DNA of 64,000 nucleotides. Source: JAAUUJ01 sp964392245 (GTDB lineage: Bacteria; Cyanobacteriota; Cyanobacteriia; Thermostichales; Thermostichaceae). Positions within the stretch are counted from its first letter, which is position 1; every line of letters begins with the position of its first letter. Location: positions 1-64,000 of the forward strand of contig CAYMOX010000012.1 of assembly GCA_964392245.1 (NCBI GenBank), in the 5' to 3' direction. Position numbers and translations under genes: made by a program. The notes below the pieces were generated by a model. The model was given only the letters and a program-made list of their open reading frames with translations, did not search any database and was not told where the DNA came from. Positions 16,950 through 24,508 of the stretch are shown here, in pieces.

Positions 16950-17456
16950 TCAATCAACCAGAGAAAACATCAGTTCCCCTTCAGTCACCAATTCTCCCAT
17001 CACCTGAGCGCAGCAACGCATCTTCCCTATGCGCTTGCGGCGAATTGTGATCAACTCTGCCGCCAGGATCAGTTGATCCCCCGGAACCACGGGACGGCGA
17101 AAACGAACCTCGTCAATCCCCGCAAACAGAGCCAACCGTTCAGCCGCATCCGGCAGCAAAGTCAGGACCAGGCCTCCCACCTGAGCCATGGCCTCCACAA
17201 TCAAAACCCCAGGCATGATCGGGCGACCTGGAAAGTGACCGGGGAAAAACGGTTCATTGACCGTGACATTCTTGATTCCAATGGCTCGCTCTCCTGGAAC
17301 ATAATCCACAATCCGATCCACCAACAAAAAGGGATAGCGATGGGGGAGCACGTCCTGAATTTGCTGGGTTGTGAAGAGAGCAGGGGCAGTGGAGAAATGA
17401 GCGAGATTGGGAAACCCGATCTTGGGAGAGGAACTGGTGGCAGTGTCACTAGGCAT
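16950..17456 (-). CDS. fabZ: 3-hydroxyacyl-[acyl-carrier-protein] dehydratase FabZ
   Basis: The 168-aa hot-dog-fold enzyme has the catalytic PHRYPFLLVDRI (His) and PGVLIVEAMAQVGG (Glu), plus FFPGHFPGRPIMPG. It dehydrates 3-hydroxyacyl-ACP in fatty-acid elongation, competing with LpxA for the same 3-hydroxyacyl-ACP pool. That explains its conserved location between lpxC and lpxA. An N-terminal extension of about 25 residues precedes the domain. It starts 41 bp after lpxC. Confidence 0.96.
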   Translation of the reverse strand: MPSDTATSSSPKIGFPNLAHFSTAPALFTTQQIQDVLPHRYPFLLVDRIVDYVPGERAIGIKNVTVNEPFFPGHFPGRPIMPGVLIVEAMAQVGGLVLTLLPDAAERLALFAGIDEVRFRRPVVPGDQLILAAELITIRRKRIGKMRCCAQVMGELVTEGELMFSLVD

Positions 17457-17497
17457 GGCGGAGGTATCGAGATGAAGACAAAAAATGAGTTGTGGAA

Positions 17498-18358
17498 TCA
17501 GGATAAATCGAATCGGTACAAAAACTCCGATTGCATCAGGGCTTGACTGAACCTGTGATGCAGAGCATGGCCAGCTTTGTGCGCAAGAATATGAGCTCTG
17601 ACTTGAAAACCCAGCAGACTCAAATCCCCCAGTAAATCGAGGAGCTTATGTCGCACCGGCTCATTCTCAAATCGCAAAGGGGTTAACCAATCTGACTCTG
17701 TGCACACAATGGCATTCTCCAGACTCCCCCCCTTGATTAATCCATGCTGACGTGCCTGCTCCACATCCTGCAGGCGAGTAAAGGTGCGCGCTGGAGCAAT
17801 CTCCTGACTGAATGATGTCTCTGACCAGAGCCAGCTGTGCCATTGCTGACCAATGGGAGAATTGGAAAAGTCAATGGCATAGCTAAGGCGGGTTTCAGAA
17901 CTGGGCACAGCAGCAATAAAGGCCTCTCCCTCCCATAGGGTCAGGGGCTTATCCAGACGAGCAACCGCCTGTGGTTGATCCTGTTTCTTCACCCCACCAG
18001 CTTGCAACGCCTGCACATAGGGATGTGCTGATCCATCAAGGATGGGGAGCTCAGGCCCATCCACGCCAATGATACAGTTATCAATTCCGAGGCCAGACAA
18101 TGCTGCCAAACAATGCTCCACTGTTTGAATACTCACTTCTCCCCGCTGCAGTTGGGTCGATAAGGAGGAGATCGTGAGGTTGTCCAGACAGGCGGCAATT
18201 TCTACGGGCGGGATCAGATCAGTGCGGACAAATACACGCCCTTGTCCAGGTTCTGCCGGATGCAACCGACAGCGCGCGGGCAATCCTTGATGTAGCCCCA
18301 CCCCCTCAAGGGTACAGGGCTGCCCCAGGGTTTGCTGTAGAGGTAGACTTGAGGACAT
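17498..18358 (-). CDS. lpxC: UDP-3-O-acyl-N-acetylglucosamine deacetylase LpxC
   Basis: The 286-aa zinc amidase catalyses the committed step of lipid A synthesis. Zinc ligands are visible in QTVEHCLAAL (His) and in RHKLLDLLGDLSLLG (His and Asp), and the active-site His lies in HKAGHALHH. It begins LQQTLGQPCTLEGVGLHQG, the family N-terminus. It is the first gene of the lpxC-fabZ-lpxA-lpxB unit, so its promoter should drive the set and lies in the spacer up to 18441. Confidence 0.96.
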   Translation of the reverse strand: MSSSLPLQQTLGQPCTLEGVGLHQGLPARCRLHPAEPGQGRVFVRTDLIPPVEIAACLDNLTISSLSTQLQRGEVSIQTVEHCLAALSGLGIDNCIIGVDGPELPILDGSAHPYVQALQAGGVKKQDQPQAVARLDKPLTLWEGEAFIAAVPSSETRLSYAIDFSNSPIGQQWHSWLWSETSFSQEIAPARTFTRLQDVEQARQHGLIKGGSLENAIVCTESDWLTPLRFENEPVRHKLLDLLGDLSLLGFQVRAHILAHKAGHALHHRFSQALMQSEFLYRFDLS

Positions 18359-18440
18359 CGGTGAAGGGGAAGCAGCAGGAAAAAAGCTTCCCTAGCCTAC
18401 CCTGAATCTGCCACCCATTGGAATCCTCTGGTGGAGGGAA

Positions 18441-18677
18441 TTACGAGCTGGTAATACTCTTCACCATGTACCCGATCACCAGGCCAATCAGAAGTGCCCA
18501 AATCTGCCCCGAGGAGACAAACTGATTCCAACCCTTGGCAATGTCACCCAGAACATCCTGATTAAAATTCTGAGCAGGAACAATAATCGCTGCAGTGTGC
18601 ATATGTTCAGATCCCCCAATCCCGACGGTCGAGGATTGTGAGGCCAGGGACAGAATTATGGAGGGGCTCACGGTCAT
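18441..18677 (-). CDS. Small single-span membrane protein, unknown
   Basis: The 78-aa protein (start ATG 18677 with AGGAG eight bases upstream; an earlier in-frame start at 18728 lacks such a site) begins MTVSPSIILSLASQSS. It ends with one clear membrane segment, WALLIGLVIGYMVKSI. The mid part has QDVLGDIAKGWNQFVSSG. I do not recognise a family. The good ribosome site and tail-anchored layout support a real gene upstream of lpxC in the same direction, about 80 bp away. Confidence 0.55.
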   Translation of the reverse strand: MTVSPSIILSLASQSSTVGIGGSEHMHTAAIIVPAQNFNQDVLGDIAKGWNQFVSSGQIWALLIGLVIGYMVKSITSS

Positions 18678-18861
18678 CAGATCAGCTCCTATCAGGGATG
18701 ACTTGGACTGGAAAAACGCAAAGAGCACCCCATCTCAATGACTCAGGTGGCAAAAAGGAGCCAGGAGGCGAACAAACCTTTTGAGTTTTTCCTAGACGAG
18801 CGAACTGGACCTATTATATAAACTAGGATTCTGGTTCGGGCAATAACTGCAGCGCTTTCTC

Positions 18862-20547
18862 CTAATTTTCCTGGGATACCTTCAGCACCACCAGGGTCAT
18901 ATCATCTGCAGAACTCCGCAGTTGGCTTGGGTAGTCTTGCCAGTGAAAATCTGCGTAGTCTTCCAACTCCTCGATGAAGTGGGCAGGGATCCGTTTCTGT
19001 CTCCGTGTGTTTTCTGGAATAACTTCTTGTCGAAAACTCTCCACCTGCTGAAAAAGACTTTGCAGAATGTCATGGGGATCTTGAAATTGTTGAGAAGCGA
19101 TCTGGACCGCAGCCTCTAGACCCGATGTCTCCAGTCGTTCTCCCCGGGAGTTTGCTGCTTCGGTAAACCCATCCGTGTAATAGACCACCACATCCCCGGG
19201 ATGCAATTGTACGCATCGCTCCTCATAGGTACTGTTGGGGTCTAGGCCAATTAAGGGACCTGCGGTATCAAGAGGGGTAATCGACTGAGTCTTAGCACTC
19301 CAGAGCAAGGTCGGGTTGTGGGCCGCATTACTGAAGCAAAGGCGACGGGTGGAGGGATCATAATCCGAATAAAACAGACTGATGAAACGGTTAGAATTAT
19401 CCAGATCGTTAAACATGACCTGGTTAAGATGCTGCAAGATCCGCGAGGGACTGTGGTAATTCAAAACCTCTGCCCGCAGCATCCCTCGAGTCATGGTCAT
19501 TAACAAACCGGCGGGCACCCCTTTACCCATAACATCCCCAATCACGATAGCCAGCCGTTGGTAATCCTCCTGCCCAGGATCACCGGGGGGACAGGGTATA
19601 CGGATGAAGTCATAATAGTCACCTCCCACCTGATTGGCAGCCTGACAGCGGGCCGACAGGGTAATCCCCTGCACACGAGGATACTGGCGTGGAAGCAACT
19701 GGGCCTGAATTTCTGAACCGATCTCTAATTCCTTTTCCAGAGCCACACGACGGCGGAGTGCCACCGTTAACTCATCATTTTCTATCGCCACTGCTGCTTG
19801 ATCCGCAATCAGTCGAAGCAGTTGCTGGCGAGCATCATTCCAGAGATACTCAGACTGTTGTGTAAAGATATAGAGTCTTCCTCGAACCGTATTTCGGATC
19901 AGGAGTGGGGTGCCGTAGAGTTGCACCTCTTCCCCCAGAACCTGGTGCAGCCTGGAATCCAGAACTTCCTCAACTCCAGCAGCCTGTTCAAAAGACAACC
20001 AGGTGGATTGCAGTCGGGTATCTCCCTGTGAAGGGGATGTAATTGAATAGGATGTTGGTGTTGCTACCTCAGGAGAAGTCTGGATCAGGGTCGATAGCGA
20101 CATCTGGTGCAGGGCCTTCTCAATCCGAGAGCGAATCTCCTCCCGAATGTCCATGTCCACCCAGTGGAGTTGCTCCAGAATAATCCGACCATTGGGCTGA
20201 AACAGGATCAGAGCCCCCCCATCAGCATCCGTCAAATGACTGGCCACAAAAGCAATTAACTCCAGGACCTGATTCAGATTCTTAAAGGAGCGCAGGGCAA
20301 AAGCGAGAGCTCCGAACAGATCCTGCATTCTCCGTTGCTCGCGGGCGACTTCACGATTGTCCTGTGGCAAAGGGAATAAGCGCTCTCCCCGAGGCTGGAG
20401 GGAAAGGACCGCCTGATCTGAGGTCGATTCATTCTCTGTCTCCTCCAGGGGGCTATCTGTTAAGTCAGCATCTGGCAACATCACCGGACCCGAGGGGGCC
20501 GGGCCGGGTGGGGTCGGATCAAAAGGGGCAGAGGGGGAAACAGACAT
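18862..20547 (-). CDS. GAF domain / PP2C-type (SpoIIE) serine phosphatase, RsbU-like
   Basis: The 561-aa protein has a low-complexity, Pro/acid-rich N-terminus (1-55). A GAF-like sensor domain follows at about 75-265 (FALRSFKNLNQVLELIAFVASHLTDADGG ... RQQLLRLIADQAAVAIENDEL). The SpoIIE phosphatase domain follows with GGDYYDFIRI, VIGDVMGKGVPAG, NAAHNPTLLW and VVYYTDGFTEAANSRGE, supplying the metal-binding Asp residues. Such proteins dephosphorylate anti-sigma antagonists in partner-switching networks. No anti-sigma kinase or STAS gene is adjacent here. A 15-residue helical linker typical of GAF-SpoIIE joins the two domains. Confidence 0.92.
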   Translation of the reverse strand: MSVSPSAPFDPTPPGPAPSGPVMLPDADLTDSPLEETENESTSDQAVLSLQPRGERLFPLPQDNREVAREQRRMQDLFGALAFALRSFKNLNQVLELIAFVASHLTDADGGALILFQPNGRIILEQLHWVDMDIREEIRSRIEKALHQMSLSTLIQTSPEVATPTSYSITSPSQGDTRLQSTWLSFEQAAGVEEVLDSRLHQVLGEEVQLYGTPLLIRNTVRGRLYIFTQQSEYLWNDARQQLLRLIADQAAVAIENDELTVALRRRVALEKELEIGSEIQAQLLPRQYPRVQGITLSARCQAANQVGGDYYDFIRIPCPPGDPGQEDYQRLAIVIGDVMGKGVPAGLLMTMTRGMLRAEVLNYHSPSRILQHLNQVMFNDLDNSNRFISLFYSDYDPSTRRLCFSNAAHNPTLLWSAKTQSITPLDTAGPLIGLDPNSTYEERCVQLHPGDVVVYYTDGFTEAANSRGERLETSGLEAAVQIASQQFQDPHDILQSLFQQVESFRQEVIPENTRRQKRIPAHFIEELEDYADFHWQDYPSQLRSSADDMTLVVLKVSQEN

Positions 20548-20923
20548 GAGAACAGAATAATGGGTGGTCCCGTACTGAATTGGTCACCAGCTACTCAAGC
20601 AAAGCATAATTCAACGGCTACAACTAAACTTAGCCAGACAGCTTAGCAAAAATAGCATGAATTTACCTATAGGCATAAACATGAGGGGAGAAAACCGCAT
20701 CCTCTATCTCTTATCTCTAGAGTCAATTCCCTGCACCAGGAATGGTTGCCTAACGCAAACCCCTAAACCTCCCCAAAACATTCATCCTCGCCAAGGATTA
20801 ACACCAAGTAAATATACTTAGCAGGAAGTCTCGGCCTTCGAATTTGCTGTAGCTGAAATAATGTTGTTCTCATTGACCCCTCAGCCAGCCCTGATATCAA
20901 TAGCTAAGAAATTGAGGGGAACC
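20548..20923. other. Divergent intergenic region
   Basis: About 375 bp between the divergently transcribed phosphatase gene and the thioredoxin-like gene. It is AT-richer than the flanks and should hold both promoters. A frame from ATG 20861 could extend the thioredoxin-like protein by 21 residues. No RNA gene is evident. Confidence 0.5.
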
Positions 20924-21484
20924 ATGACGGGACGATCTCAGGGACGGCGTTCTTTTCTGATGGCCTCAGGGGGGCTGGCGAGCTTCTTAGTGGGAATGGG
21001 CTCCGTTCAACAATCAAGAGCGGCTGACGTGGGTAAGCGAATACCCGAATTTGCGGGCATTGATACCTGGCTGAATAGTGAACCCCTGACGATCAAGGGA
21101 TTACAAGGACAGGTTGTTGGGGTGCAATTCTGGACCTTGGGCTGCATTAACTGTCAGCGTACCCTCCCCCACATCACCTCACTGTATGACACTTACGCAG
21201 ATCAGGGCTTTGTCCTGGTGGGGGTTCATACCCCCGAATTTCCCCATGAGCGGGATATTAGCAATATTGAGAAAGCCATTCAGAAGTGGGGCATTCGCTA
21301 TCCGGTCGCTGTGGATAACCAATTCCGCACCTGGAGAGCCTACAACAATCGATACTGGCCCCACCTGTTTCTGGCGGATCGATCTGGGATCCTGCGGTTT
21401 CATCACATTGGTGAAGGTCGCTACGGCGATATCAAGCAAGCGGTCGAGCTTCTTCTGCAGCTGAATTCTGCACCCCAGGGCTAA
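20924..21484 (+). CDS. Exported thioredoxin-like protein (TlpA/ResA type)
   Basis: The 186-aa protein from ATG 20924 has an AGGGG-type ribosome site and begins MTGRSQGRRSFLMASGG. This is a twin-arginine signal (RRSFL) ending near SRAADVG. The thioredoxin fold carries FWTLGCINCQRTLPH with the redox pair C74/C77 (CINC), then GFVLVGVHTPEF and HLFLADRSGILRFHHIGEG. It should reduce or isomerise thiols on the lumenal/periplasmic side. Its stop overlaps the ATG of the CcdA-like gene (TAATG), so the pair probably forms an electron-relay module. An upstream ATG at 20861 is less likely. Confidence 0.85.
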   Translation: MTGRSQGRRSFLMASGGLASFLVGMGSVQQSRAADVGKRIPEFAGIDTWLNSEPLTIKGLQGQVVGVQFWTLGCINCQRTLPHITSLYDTYADQGFVLVGVHTPEFPHERDISNIEKAIQKWGIRYPVAVDNQFRTWRAYNNRYWPHLFLADRSGILRFHHIGEGRYGDIKQAVELLLQLNSAPQG

Positions 21485-22170
21485 TGTCTCTGATTGGATT
21501 AGCGTTTCTGGCGGGCCTGGTTACCCTCCTCTCTCCCTGTATTCTTCCGATTTTGCCGATCCTACTGGGGCGATCCGTGCAGAATCATGCCTGGGGTCCG
21601 GTGGCAATGGTGGGTGGGCTGACCGTCTCCTTTGCATTCACGGGCAGCCTGATGGGGTTTTCGGCTCAGTTTTTGGGACCGCTGAGTCAGGGATTGAGGC
21701 AAATGGCCATCGTTTTTCTACTCTTCCTCGGGGGCCTCTCCATGTTTCCCCGATGGAGTCAGGCTCTATGGCAGTGGCTGCGTCCTCCTCTGGGATTCCA
21801 GGTATCCAACACCCAGATGGGATCTCTCGCCGCCGACTTTATTGTCGGGACCCAACTGGGCCTGATCTGGATCCCTTGCGCGGGGCCCATACTCGCGTCG
21901 ATCATCACCCTGATCGTGGTGGATCAACAATTGTTCTCAGGTTTCACGGCTCTCCTTGCCTATGCCCTGGGGGCAGGCTTACCCATGCTAGGAGTTGCCT
22001 ACGGAGGCAAACAGATAACCTATCACTTGCGCCAGCTTTATCCCTGGACTGAGTTCCTGCAACGTCTGGCCGGGGTTGCGATTGCAGGAGCGGCTCTCGG
22101 CATTCTTCTGGGCTGGGATCAATCCCTACAACGGTGGCTGGCACCCTTGTTTCCGCCTTTGCCCCTTTAG
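21484..22170 (+). CDS. CcdA/DsbD-type thiol-disulfide transmembrane protein
   Basis: The 228-aa protein has about six membrane helices. The two family Cys are in the pattern LVTLLSPCILPILPILLG (helix 1) and IWIPCAGPILASII (helix 4). It moves reducing equivalents from cytosolic thioredoxin across the membrane. The overlap with the upstream thioredoxin-like gene identifies its likely partner. It differs from the CcdA of cytochrome c maturation by partner and may serve another substrate; this is inference. Confidence 0.88.
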   Translation: MSLIGLAFLAGLVTLLSPCILPILPILLGRSVQNHAWGPVAMVGGLTVSFAFTGSLMGFSAQFLGPLSQGLRQMAIVFLLFLGGLSMFPRWSQALWQWLRPPLGFQVSNTQMGSLAADFIVGTQLGLIWIPCAGPILASIITLIVVDQQLFSGFTALLAYALGAGLPMLGVAYGGKQITYHLRQLYPWTEFLQRLAGVAIAGAALGILLGWDQSLQRWLAPLFPPLPL

Positions 22171-22304
22171 AAAAGATCATCATTGTTTTTCCAATTTGAA
22201 ACCGTGACAACAATGCTCATCCGCCAAGGATTTATTCTCCCTGCCCAGTCGGATTCTCAGGACCCTTCCTGATAGGCTAGGGGAACTGTAGCGGAGCTCT
22301 TGCT

Positions 22305-23180
22305 GTGCGCCTATCTTCCCTTGCGAACTCACTGGATCGAGATCAGCTCAACCAGCGCATTCGCCGCTTTTACGATGCCTCGTCTGGTCTATGGGAAGAG
22401 ATCTGGGGCGAGCATATGCACCACGGCTATTACGAGCCGGATCAGCCCCCCAAAGACCGACGCCAGGCCCAAATTGATCTGATCCAGCAGCTGCTGACCT
22501 GGGCGGAGGTGACCTGTGCCTCCCAGATTCTGGATGTGGGATGTGGGATTGGCGGAAGTTCTCTAGAGCTCGCGCAACGATTTCAGGCGCAGGTTACAGG
22601 GATCAGTCTCAGTCCCTGGCAGGTGGAACGAGCACAAGCACGGGCGAAAGCACAGGGCCTGCAGGATCAAACCTCTTTTCTGGTGGCAGATGCGCTGGCC
22701 ATGCCTTTTCCAGATCAGCAGTTTGATCTGATCTGGTCGTTGGAGAGTGGCGAGCACATGCCGGATAAAGCCCAGTTTCTGGGGGAATGTCTGCGGGTGC
22801 TTCGACCTGGCGGCAGACTGATCCTGGCTACCTGGTGCCACCGTCCTGAACCTCTCTCTTCAATGGATCAGCGACACCTGCAACGCATCTATGACATTTA
22901 CTGTCTGCCCTACGTGATCAGTTTGCCGGAATATATTCAAATTGTAGAAGGTCTGGGCCTCACGGATCTGAAAAGTGCAGACTGGTCCACCTATGTTGCT
23001 CCCTTCTGGAATGTGGTGATCGACTCGGCTCTGGACTGGCGGGTGGTGCCGCAGCTATTTCGAGCGGGGTGGGAGACGATCCGGGCCGCCCTTTCGCTGC
23101 GCCTGATGTCGCAGGGCTTTGCCAGTGGGCTGATCCGGTATGGGTTGCTGACTGGAATCAAACCTGCTGTGGAGGGGTGA
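22305..23180 (+). CDS. Gamma-tocopherol C-methyltransferase-like
   Basis: The 291-aa class I methyltransferase matches gamma-tocopherol methyltransferases: IRRFYDASSGLWEEIWGEHMHHGYY at the N-terminus, SAM motif ILDVGCGIGGSSLELAQRF near 75-93, VADALAMPFPDQQFD, and ESGEHMPDKAQFLGE. It would convert gamma- to alpha-tocopherol at the membrane. The start is GTG at 22305. The next gene, six bases away, is the homogentisate phytyltransferase-like UbiA protein, so two tocopherol steps are paired. Relatives (MPBQ or sterol methyltransferases) share the fold, but context favours tocopherol. Confidence 0.88.
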   Translation: MRLSSLANSLDRDQLNQRIRRFYDASSGLWEEIWGEHMHHGYYEPDQPPKDRRQAQIDLIQQLLTWAEVTCASQILDVGCGIGGSSLELAQRFQAQVTGISLSPWQVERAQARAKAQGLQDQTSFLVADALAMPFPDQQFDLIWSLESGEHMPDKAQFLGECLRVLRPGGRLILATWCHRPEPLSSMDQRHLQRIYDIYCLPYVISLPEYIQIVEGLGLTDLKSADWSTYVAPFWNVVIDSALDWRVVPQLFRAGWETIRAALSLRLMSQGFASGLIRYGLLTGIKPAVEG

Positions 23181-23185
23181 TCCTG

Positions 23186-24076
23186 ATGCAGTTCCTGCAG
23201 TCACTCTGGCGCTTTTCAAGGCCCCATACGATCTACGGCACCAGTCTCAGTGTGCTGGGTTTATTTGCCCTGGCGATCCCTACCTGGGACCAATGGGGAC
23301 AGTACCTGCCGCAACTTCTGATCGGGCTGGTGGCCTGCCTGGGGATGAATATTTATATTGTGGGGTTAAACCAGCTGTTTGACTACGAGATTGACCGGAT
23401 CAATAAACCTGATTTGCCCTTGGCGGCGGGCAGACTCACCCATATGCAGGCTCTGGGGATCATTCTTTTGACAGGAGTCTTGGGGCTGGGTCTATCACTC
23501 TGGCAGTTTCCCTACCTTTTTGCCACAGTCTGTCTCAGTGGGCTGATCGGGACGGCGTATTCATTGCCGCCTGTGCGTCTGAAACGATTTCCAGCAGCAG
23601 CAGCGTTGTGCATTTACGTGGTGCGGGGTTGGATCGTCAATCTTGGTCTTTACGCCTACTTCCGCCAGATCTCCAATGCTCCGGTCCAGCTGACTGCACC
23701 CCTATGGATATTAACGCTATTTATTTCTGTCTTCGGCTTTGTGATCGCGGTCTTCAAAGATATTCCCGATATGGAAGGGGATCGACGTTTTCGGATTCAA
23801 ACCTTTTCCATCCGCATGGGACCGCAACGGATCTTCAAGGGCTCGGTCCTGATCCTGTCGGCTTGCTACTTACTTCTGTTTGGCCTCAGCTTCTGGCTCC
23901 TGCCACAGGCGAATCAGTGGATTTTGGGGATCGGGCATTTGGGAGGATGTGGGTTGCTGTGGTTTGCCCGAAGAAGGATCAATCTTCAGGATCGGCAGGA
24001 GGTGACTAATTATTATCAACTGATCTGGAAGTTGTTCTACCTGGAGTATCTGATCTATCCCTGGGCCTTTCTTTAA
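23186..24076 (+). CDS. Homogentisate phytyltransferase-like UbiA prenyltransferase
   Basis: The 296-aa membrane protein (start ATG 23186 with GGAGGGG upstream) has about eight to nine helices. The two Asp-rich motifs that bind Mg-prenyl diphosphate are visible: NQLFDYEIDRINKPDLPLA at 62-80 (N62, D66, D70) and KDIPDMEGDRRF at 191-202. This motif form is the homogentisate phytyltransferase type. It condenses homogentisate with phytyl diphosphate, the committed step of tocopherol synthesis. It is directly downstream of the gamma-tocopherol methyltransferase gene. Confidence 0.93.
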   Translation: MQFLQSLWRFSRPHTIYGTSLSVLGLFALAIPTWDQWGQYLPQLLIGLVACLGMNIYIVGLNQLFDYEIDRINKPDLPLAAGRLTHMQALGIILLTGVLGLGLSLWQFPYLFATVCLSGLIGTAYSLPPVRLKRFPAAAALCIYVVRGWIVNLGLYAYFRQISNAPVQLTAPLWILTLFISVFGFVIAVFKDIPDMEGDRRFRIQTFSIRMGPQRIFKGSVLILSACYLLLFGLSFWLLPQANQWILGIGHLGGCGLLWFARRRINLQDRQEVTNYYQLIWKLFYLEYLIYPWAFL

Positions 24077-24508
24077 CTCCGTGCTGCCCTAACTGAAGTC
24101 CATGGGGATGGGCTCGAAGACAGTGGTACTTTCATGAAGTTACTCTTCTCTCTCCTGTAAATATGACTTGAGGGAAATAGAGGGATTCTTAACAAAACTC
24201 AAGTTGGTCAACAAGTCCTGACTTTAGGCAATCGAAGGTCTTAGAACAGCTGATCTGCGGGAGCACTACTGCTAGCGTATAGCTGGCTTATGGCACTAAA
24301 TGTGGGCAATAACAGAGTATAGATTAATTTCACATACGGAATATCTCCTCAACGCTCAGTGTTTTTGCGGGGGTTGCGATCTGAAGTGATTGTGTTACTG
24401 TTCTTTTGTCTTTGATCGTTGCTTGCTTAACCCAGTTGGTCAATGGGATGAGCTGGCTGAATGTTTTTGATCTGAGCTGCTTTTCTCAAAAAGCTGTGGG
24501 GAGTTCCT
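24077..24508. other. Gene-free spacer upstream of the toxin locus
   Basis: About 430 bp of AT-richer DNA marking the passage from core genes to the accessory locus. It carries the presumed promoter of the toxin-like gene and a GGGGAG ribosome site just before its ATG. I see no RNA gene, attachment site or insertion-sequence end. Confidence 0.5.
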